Shown here in pieces: positions 50,377 through 58,508 of a stretch of 64,000 nt of DNA. Positions within the stretch are counted from its first letter, which is position 1, and the number at the start of each line of letters is the position of its first letter. The notes beneath the pieces were generated by a model. The model had not been told where the DNA came from. It saw only the letters and a program-made list of their open reading frames with translations, and did no database searches. The stretch is from Amorphoplanes digitatis (GTDB taxonomy: Bacteria; Actinomycetota; Actinomycetes; Mycobacteriales; Micromonosporaceae): the NCBI RefSeq assembly GCF_014205335.1, contig NZ_JACHNH010000001.1, positions 6,814,501-6,878,500 on the forward strand. The letters are read 5' to 3'. A program made the translations under genes and the position numbers.

Positions 50377-51795
50377 TCAGGCCTCGGCCAGCGCGGCCAG
50401 CAACTCGTCGCCCATCAGCGAGATCGGCGGCGCGCCCATGGTGACAACGACGTCGCCGGGGCGGCTGCGCCGCACGACCTCGGCGGGCACGTCCTCCCAG
50501 GACGGCACGAAGATCTTGCGCTCGGCGGGCAGGTCGACGGCCGCGGTCAGCGCCACCCCGCCCTCGCCGGGGCCGCGCTGCTCGCCGGGGCCGAAGACCT
50601 CCATGACGATCACCTCGTCGGCGATGGCCAGGCCCTCGGCCAGCTCGGCCTGCAGGTCGCGGGTCCGGTAGACGCGGTACGGCTGGAACACCACGACGAG
50701 CCGGCCGTCGCCGGCCACCTCGCGCAGCGTGCGCAGCGCCGCCTTCACCGAGGTCGGGTGGTACGCGTACTCGTCGTAGACCCGGATGCCCGCGACCGTG
50801 CCCTTGCGCTCGAAGCGGCGCCGGACGCCGGGGAACGACGCGAGCGCCTCGGTCACCTTCTGCAGCGGCAGCCCGAGGCGCAGCGCGGTCAGCACGGCCG
50901 CCGCGCTGTTGAGCCCCATGTGCCGCCCGGGAAGCGCCAGCGTGATCTCGCCGAGCGGCTTGCCGTCGAGCGTGGCCTGGTAGCGCACGCCCTGCACGGA
51001 GGAGACGATGTCGGTGATCCGCAGGTCGGCGCCCTCGGACTCGCCGTAGGTGTACACCGTGCGGCCCGCGGCGCGCAGCCCCGCGATCAGCTCCTGAACG
51101 CCCTCGTCGTCGGCGCAGGTCACCACGAAGCCGTCGGCGTCGGTGAGCTCGGCGAATTCGAGGAAGCCCGCCTTGAGCCCGGTGAGGTCGCCCCAGTTGT
51201 TGAGGTGGTCGCCCTCGATGTTGGTGATGATCGCGACGTGCGGGCGGTAGATGAGGAACGACTTGTCGCTCTCGTCCGCCTCGGCCACGAAGTAGTTGCC
51301 GGAGCCGTGGTGGCCGTTCGAGCCGGCCGCGGAGATCTCGCCGCCGATCACGAACGACGGGTCCTCCCCCGCGTGCTGGAGGATCACCGTCATGATCGAC
51401 GTCGTGGTCGTCTTGCCGTGCGTGCCGGCGACCGCGATCGTGCGGCGCCCGGTCATCGCGGCCGCGAGGGCCTCGGAGCGGTGCAGCACCCGCAGGCCGC
51501 GGCGGCGCGCCTCGACGATCTCCACGTGGTCCTGCGGGATGGCGGTCGAGTAGACGACGGTGTCGACGCCGTCCAGGTTGGACGCCTCGTGCGCCATGTG
51601 CACGGTGCCGCCCAGCGCGCGCAGCGCGGCCAGCGCGGGCCACTCCCGCAGCTCGCTGCCGGTGACCGGCACGCCGCGGGTGAGCAGCAGCCGGGCCAGG
51701 CCGCCCATGCCCACCCCACCGATGCCGATGAGGTGGACGGTGCCCAGATCCTCGGCGGTCAACTCACCGGCCGGCGTCAGCTCAGCGGTGTTCAC
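50377..51795 (-). CDS. murC: UDP-N-acetylmuramate-L-alanine ligase
   Basis: A 472-residue Mur ligase that adds L-alanine to UDP-MurNAc. The N-terminal HLIGIGGVGMGGLARLL binds UDP, the P-loop is AVAGTHGKTTTTS, and FVAEADESDKSFL and YAYHPTSVKAALRT are the ligase marks. GTG 51795 has GGAG seven bases upstream. Confidence 0.97.
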   Translation of the reverse strand: MNTAELTPAGELTAEDLGTVHLIGIGGVGMGGLARLLLTRGVPVTGSELREWPALAALRALGGTVHMAHEASNLDGVDTVVYSTAIPQDHVEIVEARRRGLRVLHRSEALAAAMTGRRTIAVAGTHGKTTTTSIMTVILQHAGEDPSFVIGGEISAAGSNGHHGSGNYFVAEADESDKSFLIYRPHVAIITNIEGDHLNNWGDLTGLKAGFLEFAELTDADGFVVTCADDEGVQELIAGLRAAGRTVYTYGESEGADLRITDIVSSVQGVRYQATLDGKPLGEITLALPGRHMGLNSAAAVLTALRLGLPLQKVTEALASFPGVRRRFERKGTVAGIRVYDEYAYHPTSVKAALRTLREVAGDGRLVVVFQPYRVYRTRDLQAELAEGLAIADEVIVMEVFGPGEQRGPGEGGVALTAAVDLPAERKIFVPSWEDVPAEVVRRSRPGDVVVTMGAPPISLMGDELLAALAEA

Positions 51796-51826
51796 AGCGG
51801 CACTCCAGCGGTCGTTGGTGAAAGGG

Positions 51827-52936
51827 TCATCGGCCGGCCACCGCTTCGCACACGAAGTCCAGCAGCGCCTCGTCGCCGTCGCGACGGCCGTACGCGCCGG
51901 CCGCGGCACCCATGGTGGCCAGCCGCCGCGGGTCACGGGCGAGCGGCACGATCGTGCGCTCGATCCATTCGGGCGTGAGCTCGGCGTTGTCCACCAGCAG
52001 GCCGCCGCCGGCCTCGACGACGGGCAGCGCGTTGCGCTTCTGCTCCTGGTTGCTGTGCGGGTACGGCACGTAGACCGCGGGCATGCCGATCGCCGTCGTC
52101 TCGGCCACGGTGATCGCGCCGCCGCGGCACAGCATCAGGTCGGCGGCCGCGTAACCGAGCTGCATGTCGGACAGGTACGGCACGACCACGTACGGCGTCG
52201 GCAGGTCGCTGGGCACCTCGAACGGATCGTTGCGCCCGCCCTGCACGTGCAGCACCTGCACGCCGGCGTGTGCCAGCTTCTTGGCGGCGCCGGCCACCGC
52301 GAGGTTGATCGTGCGGGCGCCCGAGGAGCCGCCGGAGACGAAGAGCACCGGCAGGTCGGGGCGCAGCCCGAAGTGGGCCAGGGCGTGCGGTCGCAGCGCC
52401 TGGCGGTCCATCCGGGCGATGGCCGTGCGCAGCGGCACGCCGACGACCCGGGCGTCGCGCAGCGACTCGGCCTGCTGCGGCTGGGTCGGGAAGCCGACCG
52501 CGATGTGCTTGGTGAACTTCATGCCCATCCGGTTGGCCACGCCCGGCGGCACGTTGACCTCGTGGATGACGATCGGCAGCTCGCGCCGCCAGGCCGCCAG
52601 GTACGCCGGCACCGAGACGTACCCGCCGAAGCCGACCACGACGTCCGCCTCGACCTCGTCGATGATCTTCCCCGCGGCGTGCGCGGACTTGTACATCCGG
52701 TCCGGGGTGCGCAGCAGGTTCAGATTGACCGCCCGCGGCAGCTGGAACGCCGGAATGACCCGCAGGTCGTAGCCGGCCGGCGGAATCAGCTCGTTCTCCA
52801 TGCCCTTCGGGCTGCCCAGGGTGGTGATCCGCACCTCGGGGAAGTGGCGACGCAGGGCGTCGGCGAAGGCGAGCAGCGGGTAGATGTGACCGCCGGTGCC
52901 TCCTCCGGCGAGCACGACCGACCGCAGCAGACCCAT
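51827..52936 (-). CDS. murG: UDP-GlcNAc:undecaprenyl-PP-MurNAc-pentapeptide transferase
   Basis: A 369-residue GT28 glycosyltransferase that makes lipid II at the inner membrane face. VVLAGGGTGGHIYPLLA, VSGGSSGARTINLAVAGA, and MLCRGGAITVAETTAIGMP with PYPHSNQEQKRNA are the family blocks. ATG 52936 overlaps the ftsW stop in TGATG; GAGAGGAGAAGG is the ribosome binding site. Confidence 0.97.
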   Translation of the reverse strand: MGLLRSVVLAGGGTGGHIYPLLAFADALRRHFPEVRITTLGSPKGMENELIPPAGYDLRVIPAFQLPRAVNLNLLRTPDRMYKSAHAAGKIIDEVEADVVVGFGGYVSVPAYLAAWRRELPIVIHEVNVPPGVANRMGMKFTKHIAVGFPTQPQQAESLRDARVVGVPLRTAIARMDRQALRPHALAHFGLRPDLPVLFVSGGSSGARTINLAVAGAAKKLAHAGVQVLHVQGGRNDPFEVPSDLPTPYVVVPYLSDMQLGYAAADLMLCRGGAITVAETTAIGMPAVYVPYPHSNQEQKRNALPVVEAGGGLLVDNAELTPEWIERTIVPLARDPRRLATMGAAAGAYGRRDGDEALLDFVCEAVAGR

Positions 52937-54393
52937 CACCTTCTCCTCTCGCCCCCCGCGTTCGCAGGTGTCCGGCCGCCCTTCTTCTGGGCGGTAGGGC
53001 GCGACGGCCCCGGCCGCCGCGGCGGGGGGAGCGGCGGCAGCGGGGCCCAGACTAGCCGTACCCACCGAGCGGGCGGACGGGCATGCAGGGCTCGGGCCGC
53101 GTCGGGCTCCGCGCGGGCGAAGGAGGCGAGCATGCCGATGGCGGAGAGAGTCACGACCAGCGCGCTGCCGCCGGCCGAGATGAAGGGCAGCGGCAGGCCG
53201 GTGATCGGCAGCAGGCCGACCACGCCGCCGATGTTGATGACGGCCTGCGCCACCAGCCAGGTGGTGATCGCGGTGGCGACCAGCCGGCGGAACGGGTCCT
53301 GCACCCGGCGCGCGATCCGGAAGCCGGTGTACGCCAGCACCGCGAACAGCGCCAGGATGACCACGCAGCCGACGACGCCCAGCTCCTCGGCGACCACGGC
53401 GTAGATGAAGTCGTTGTCCGCGGCGGGCAGCCAGTTCCACTTCAGGGCGCCCTTGCCCAGCCCGACGCCGAACCAGCCGCCCTCGTGGATCGCCGAGCGG
53501 CCCTGTAGCAGCTGGTAGCAGGGGCCGAGGGAGCACTCGTCCGGCGGCCGCAGGAACGTCGTCAGGCGCAGCAGCCGGTAGTTTTCCTCGCCCTCGGCGC
53601 CGGATCCCGCGCCGCGGGACGCGGCGGCGATGAGCAGCCCGATGCCGGAGAAGCCGAGCACGCCCAGCGCCGCGAAGACCCGCAGCCGCACGCCGGCCGC
53701 CCAGAGCAGGCCGATGATCAGCGCGAGCACCACCAGCATGGTGCCGAGGTCGTTGTATCCGACAAGCACGAAGAGCAGGCCGACGATCGGGAACAGCGGC
53801 ATGGCCAGCTCGCGCCAGTAGCCGAGGGACGCGCCCTTGCGGGCGATGATGTCGGCGCCCCAGAGCACCACGCCGAGCTTCGCGAACTCCGACGGCTGCA
53901 CGCCGACCGGGCCGACGTAGAGCCAGAGCAGCTCGGCGTGCACCGGGCCGAGCCGCGGCTTGTCGACCAGGTCGACCGCCTTGAGCGCCATCAGCAGGTC
54001 GAGGACGGCGAGCAGCACGACGGCCAGGCCCAGCACGTACTTACCGAGGAAGCGCAGCGTGCCGGAGGGCAGGCGCTGGAAGACCCAGAAGCCGAACAGC
54101 CCGAGCGCGGCGAAGAGCAGCTGGTTGCGGATCGCGGAGAAGGCGTTGCCGTCCTCCGCGTACGCCTTGACGCTGGTCGCCGAGAAGACCATGGTCAGGC
54201 CGATCAGCAGCAGCAGGCCGGAGCTGGCGATCAGCAGGTAGTAGGAGGAGAGCGGCCGGGCCAGCAGCCCGTGCACCGCCGGCAGCAGCTGCTGGCTGAG
54301 CGATCTCGGCCTGGCCGCGGGCGCGGTGGCGGCCGGCGACACGATGACCGTGGGCCGGGCGTCGGGCTTCTCCTCCCCCATGTGCACCATCAT
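52936..54393 (-). CDS. ftsW: Lipid II polymerase/SEDS protein FtsW
   Basis: A 485-residue SEDS glycosyltransferase with ten hydrophobic segments. VGVQPSEFAKLGVVLWGAD, VGYNDLGTMLV and LLPITGLPLPFISAGGSAL are typical. A Pro/Arg-rich cytosolic tail (about 60 residues) is present. The ATG could be 54393 or nearby 54381; neither has a strong ribosome binding site. Only 52 bp separate it from mraY, so there is no room for murD, which normally lies here. Confidence 0.95.
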   Translation of the reverse strand: MMVHMGEEKPDARPTVIVSPAATAPAARPRSLSQQLLPAVHGLLARPLSSYYLLIASSGLLLLIGLTMVFSATSVKAYAEDGNAFSAIRNQLLFAALGLFGFWVFQRLPSGTLRFLGKYVLGLAVVLLAVLDLLMALKAVDLVDKPRLGPVHAELLWLYVGPVGVQPSEFAKLGVVLWGADIIARKGASLGYWRELAMPLFPIVGLLFVLVGYNDLGTMLVVLALIIGLLWAAGVRLRVFAALGVLGFSGIGLLIAAASRGAGSGAEGEENYRLLRLTTFLRPPDECSLGPCYQLLQGRSAIHEGGWFGVGLGKGALKWNWLPAADNDFIYAVVAEELGVVGCVVILALFAVLAYTGFRIARRVQDPFRRLVATAITTWLVAQAVINIGGVVGLLPITGLPLPFISAGGSALVVTLSAIGMLASFARAEPDAARALHARPPARWVRLVWAPLPPLPPPRRPGPSRPTAQKKGGRTPANAGGERRR

Positions 54394-54445
54394 GGTGGCG
54401 CGACACGCCTGCCCCGGGATGCGGCGCTGGCGTGTCGCGAGAGAT

Positions 54446-55549
54446 CTATCCCATCACCGCGAGGAAGTCGCTGTAGAACAGGCCGAGGCCGATGGCGGTG
54501 CAGATGCCGGCGACGATCCAGAACCGGACCACGATGTTGACCTCGCTCCAGCCCGCCAGCTCGAAGTGGTGTTGCAGCGGCGACATCCGGAAGACCCGCT
54601 TGCCGGTGGTCTTGAACGAGATGATCTGAATGACCACCGACATCGTGATGATGACGAACAGGCCGCCGATGATGATCGACAGCAGCGTCGTGCGGGTCGC
54701 CATGGCGAGGCCGCCGATCAGGCCGCCGAGGCCCAGCGCGCCGGTGTCGCCCATGAAGATCCGGGCCGGCGACGTGTTCCACCAGAGGAAGCCGACGCAG
54801 GCGCCGGCCGCCGCGGCCGCGATCAGCGCCACCTCGAGCGGATCGCGCACCTGGTAGCAGTAGTCCGCGGTCCTGGCGTAGGTGTCGTCACCGCACCAGT
54901 GCCGGTACTGCCAGAAGCCGATCAGCGAGTAGGCGCCGAGCACCAGGATCGAGGCGCCGGTCGCCAGCCCGTCGAGGCCGTCGGTCAGGTTGACGCCGTT
55001 GGACATCGCCATGATGACGAAGACGAAGATCAGCACCGAGCCGACCTTGCCGACGTCGAGGAAGCTGATGTCGCGGATGAACGAGATGTGCTCGCTCGCC
55101 ACGGTCTGCTTGTTGGTGCTCGGCACGTACAGGGCGGCGATGCCCAGGCCGCCGCCGACCAGTAGCTGGCCGAGCAGCTTGCCCTTCGCGCTCAGGCCGC
55201 CGGAGTGGCGCTTGCGGACCTTGAGGAAGTCGTCGAGGAAGCCGACCGCGCCGCAGAAGACGAAGAGCCCGAGCAGGACCAGCGCCGTCATCGTCGGCTG
55301 CACCTGGGCGATCTGCTCGGTCGGCAGCGTGGTCAGGGCGATGTGCCCGGCGACGTACGCCAGGACGGTCGCGACGATGAACGCCACGCCGCCCATCGTC
55401 GGCGTACCCTTCTTGCCCTGGTGGGAGGCGGGACCGAGCGTGCGGATCGGCTGCCCGGCCTTCAGCGCGGTGAACACGCGGATGGCGACCGGGGTGCCGA
55501 ACAGCGAGATGATGAACGCGACCGCGGCCGCGACGATGACTGCCCTCAC
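54446..55549 (-). CDS. mraY: Phospho-MurNAc-pentapeptide translocase
   Basis: A 367-residue membrane enzyme with about ten segments that makes lipid I. VGFLDDFLKVRKRHSGGLS, SNGVNLTDGLDGLATG and the catalytic ARIFMGDTGALGLGG are present, as is the C-terminal SPLQHHFELAGWSE. GTG 55549 overlaps the murF stop in GTGA. Confidence 0.97.
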   Translation of the reverse strand: MRAVIVAAAVAFIISLFGTPVAIRVFTALKAGQPIRTLGPASHQGKKGTPTMGGVAFIVATVLAYVAGHIALTTLPTEQIAQVQPTMTALVLLGLFVFCGAVGFLDDFLKVRKRHSGGLSAKGKLLGQLLVGGGLGIAALYVPSTNKQTVASEHISFIRDISFLDVGKVGSVLIFVFVIMAMSNGVNLTDGLDGLATGASILVLGAYSLIGFWQYRHWCGDDTYARTADYCYQVRDPLEVALIAAAAAGACVGFLWWNTSPARIFMGDTGALGLGGLIGGLAMATRTTLLSIIIGGLFVIITMSVVIQIISFKTTGKRVFRMSPLQHHFELAGWSEVNIVVRFWIVAGICTAIGLGLFYSDFLAVMG

Positions 55550-56943
55550 GGGCCTACCTCCTCGCCGGCCGCATCCGCGCGGAGCGCGTCGGCCACTTCC
55601 CACGTGCGGTACCGCGAACCCTTGACCAGCACCACGTCGCCCGGCCGCAGGTCGGCCCGCAGCACCGCGACGGCCTCGGCCTGATCGGCCGCGAGCACGG
55701 CCTCGCCCTTCCAGGCGGGCTCCGTTGCCGCGCCGGCGAGGATCGGGGCGGCGTTGCCGGCGACCGCGATCAGCCGGTCGACGCCGAGCACGGCCGCGAG
55801 CCGGCCGACCTCCTGGTGGCCGGCGGCGTCGTGCTCGCCGAGCTCGGCCATGTAGCCGAGCACGGCGACGGTGCGCCGCCCCTGCCCCAGCGCCGCGAGC
55901 GCGTGCAGCGCCGCGGCGGTCGACGACGGGTTCGCGTTGTAGGAGTCGTCGATGACCGTCACGCCGTCGGCCCGGTCGAAGACGTCCATCCGGCGGCCGG
56001 AGACGATGCCGACCTCGCCGAGCGCGGCGGCGACGGCGGCGGGCGCCATCCCGGCCTCGAGCGCGACGGCCGCGGCGGCGAGGGTGTTGCCGACCTGGTG
56101 GCGGCCGGTCACCGCCAGCCGCACCGGCGCCGACCCGGCGGGCGTGACAAGCGTGTACGCCGCCCGCCCGCGATCGTCCAGCGTCACGTCGACGGCCCGC
56201 ACCGTTGCCTCGGCCGCCTCGCCCACCGACACGACCCGGGCCGATGTGCGTGCGGCCATCGCGGCGACCAGCGGGTCGTCGGCGTTGAGCACCGCGACGC
56301 CGTCCTCGCTCAGCGCCTCGACCAGCTCACCCTTGGCCCGCGCGGTGCCCTCGACCGAGCCGAACTCGCCGATGTGCGCGGCGCCGACGTTGAGCACCAC
56401 GCCGATCCGCGGCCCGGCCATGTCGGTGAGGTAGCGGATGTGCCCGATCCCGCGGGCGCCCATCTCGAGCACCAGGAACCGGGTCGCGGTGGTCGCCTTC
56501 AGCACCGTGTAGGGGAAGCCGAGCTCGTTGTTGAGCGATCCGGCCGGCGCGACGGTCTCGCCGAGGCGGCCGAGCAGCTGCCCGATGTAGTCCTTTGTCG
56601 TGGTCTTGCCGGACGAGCCGGTCAGCCCGACGATGGTCAGCTCCGGCAGCCGGCTCACCACCACGCTCGCCAGCGCGGCCAGCGCGCGCAGCGGATCCTC
56701 GACGACGATGCCGGGCCGGCCCGTGTCCCGGGTGCCGAGCACCCCGGCCGCGCCGGCCTCGATCGCGGCGCCGGCGAAGTCGTGCCCGTCCACCTTCTCG
56801 CCGGCGAACGCCACGAAGAGCCCGCCGGGTAGCAGCGCACGGTTGTCGTACTCGACCGGCCCGGTGACCACCGCGGCCGGGTCGGCGTTGACGAGCCGCC
56901 CGCCGGTGATCGCGGCGATCTCGTCCAAAGTCATGCGGATCAA
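55546..56943 (-). CDS. murF: UDP-MurNAc-tripeptide-D-Ala-D-Ala ligase
   Basis: A 465-residue Mur ligase that adds D-Ala-D-Ala to the UDP-MurNAc-tripeptide. The P-loop is VGLTGSSGKTTTKDYIG; NNELGFPYTVL and VIDDSYNANPSST are diagnostic for MurF. TTG 56943 overlaps the murE stop in TTGA; ATG 56934 three codons later is an alternative start with no better ribosome binding site. Confidence 0.96.
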   Translation of the reverse strand: MIRMTLDEIAAITGGRLVNADPAAVVTGPVEYDNRALLPGGLFVAFAGEKVDGHDFAGAAIEAGAAGVLGTRDTGRPGIVVEDPLRALAALASVVVSRLPELTIVGLTGSSGKTTTKDYIGQLLGRLGETVAPAGSLNNELGFPYTVLKATTATRFLVLEMGARGIGHIRYLTDMAGPRIGVVLNVGAAHIGEFGSVEGTARAKGELVEALSEDGVAVLNADDPLVAAMAARTSARVVSVGEAAEATVRAVDVTLDDRGRAAYTLVTPAGSAPVRLAVTGRHQVGNTLAAAAVALEAGMAPAAVAAALGEVGIVSGRRMDVFDRADGVTVIDDSYNANPSSTAAALHALAALGQGRRTVAVLGYMAELGEHDAAGHQEVGRLAAVLGVDRLIAVAGNAAPILAGAATEPAWKGEAVLAADQAEAVAVLRADLRPGDVVLVKGSRYRTWEVADALRADAAGEEVGP

Positions 56944-58454
56944 GCGGCACCGTCCGGGCGTGCGGCCAGCGCCGCGGTCAGCTCGATCCGGTCGTCGAAC
57001 GGCAGCACCTGGCCGTTCACCTCCTGGCCACGCTCGTGTCCCTTGCCCAGCACGGCGACGACGTCACCGGGGCCGGCCAGCCGTACCGCCTCGTCGATGG
57101 CGGCACGGCGGCCCGCCACCTCGATGATCTTCGCCGGTCCGCCGGCGCCCTCGGCGCCCTGCCGGACCGCCGCGCGGATCCCGGCCGGGTCCTCGGTGCG
57201 CGGGTTGTCGTCGGTGACGATGACCAGGTCGCTGCCGCGGGCCGCGGCCGCACCCATCAGCGGGCGCTTGCCCGTGTCGCGGTCGCCGCCCGCGCCGATG
57301 ACGCAGATCAGGCGGCCATGGCGGGCCGTGGCCAGCTCGCGCAGCGCGGCGAGGGCGGCGACGATCGCGTCCGGCTTGTGCGCGTAGTCGACGACGCCGA
57401 ACACCTCGCCCGGCGAGTCGACCCGCTCGAGCCGGCCCGGCACGCCCTTGCAGGCGGCGATGCCGTCGGCGGCGACCTGCGGGTCGATGCCGGCGGCCGT
57501 CAGCGAGGCGAGGGCGAGCAGCGCGTTGGCGACGTTGTGCCGGCCGGGCAGCGCCACGCCCGCACGCACGGCGCCGCCGGGGCCGTGCGCGGTGAAGGTC
57601 TGTCCGAAGGCGTCGCCGGCGATGTCGCTCGCCGACCAGGTCGCGGACCGGTCGCCGGCCGCGGAGTAGGTGAGGGTGGCGGGCCGGCGCAGCGGCGCGA
57701 GCGCCGGCTCGTCGGCGTTGAGCACCTCGGCGCGGCAGCGGCCGTCGAAGAGCTTCGCCTTGGCCGCGAAGTAGTCCTCGGCGTCGGCGTGGAAGTCGAG
57801 GTGGTCGAGGCCGAAGTTGGTGTAGCCGCCGACGGCGAAGCGGACACCGCCGACGCGGCCCATTGCCAGCGCGTGGCTGGACACCTCCATCACGACCGCG
57901 GTGACACCGCGCTCGAGCGCGGCGGCCAGGATCGCGTGCAGGTCGGTGGCCTCGGGCGTGGTCCGCACGCTCCGCACGACCAGGTCGCCGAGGCGGGTCT
58001 CGACCGTGCCGATCAGGCCGGTGGTCAGCCCGGCGGCCCGCAGCCCCGACTCGACCAGGTACGCCGTCGAGGTCTTGCCCGCCGTACCGGTGAGGCCGAT
58101 GACGGTGAGCCGCTCCGTGGGGTCGCCGTAGATCCGCGAGGCGGCCACGCCGAGCACCTCGCGGGGGTCGTCGGCGACGAGCACCGGCAGCCCGGCGGCG
58201 ACGGCGGCGTCGCGGCCGGCGGGGTCGGTCAGCACGGCGACCGCGCCCGCCTCGGCGGCGGCCGCGACGAACTCGGCGCCGTGGCGCCGGGCGCCCGGCA
58301 GCGCGGCGTAGAGATCGCCGGGGCGGACCTCATTGCTGGCGTGGGTCACGCCGGTGACCTCGACGTCCCCGCCGGTCAGCCGAGCACCGATCAGGGCTGC
58401 GAGGTCGGCCAGTCCGCGGGGACGGACGGTCTGGGGACGGGGAATGCCGGACAC
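56940..58454 (-). CDS. murE: UDP-MurNAc-tripeptide synthetase (meso-DAP-adding)
   Basis: A 504-residue Mur ligase. The P-loop reads GLTGTAGKTSTAY, a variant of GTNGKTT. The lysine for carbamylation is in FAAKAKLFDG, and VTDDNPRTEDPAGIR is the DNPR motif that selects meso-diaminopimelate. It therefore predicts meso-DAP in the cell wall. GTG 58454 is the start. A 54-bp gap separates it from ftsI. Confidence 0.97.
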   Translation of the reverse strand: MSGIPRPQTVRPRGLADLAALIGARLTGGDVEVTGVTHASNEVRPGDLYAALPGARRHGAEFVAAAAEAGAVAVLTDPAGRDAAVAAGLPVLVADDPREVLGVAASRIYGDPTERLTVIGLTGTAGKTSTAYLVESGLRAAGLTTGLIGTVETRLGDLVVRSVRTTPEATDLHAILAAALERGVTAVVMEVSSHALAMGRVGGVRFAVGGYTNFGLDHLDFHADAEDYFAAKAKLFDGRCRAEVLNADEPALAPLRRPATLTYSAAGDRSATWSASDIAGDAFGQTFTAHGPGGAVRAGVALPGRHNVANALLALASLTAAGIDPQVAADGIAACKGVPGRLERVDSPGEVFGVVDYAHKPDAIVAALAALRELATARHGRLICVIGAGGDRDTGKRPLMGAAAARGSDLVIVTDDNPRTEDPAGIRAAVRQGAEGAGGPAKIIEVAGRRAAIDEAVRLAGPGDVVAVLGKGHERGQEVNGQVLPFDDRIELTAALAARPDGAA

Positions 58455-58508
58455 GGCGTCAGACCCTACCCGGTGCCTGGGATCCGACTGCGAACGCCAT
58501 CGGTGCGG

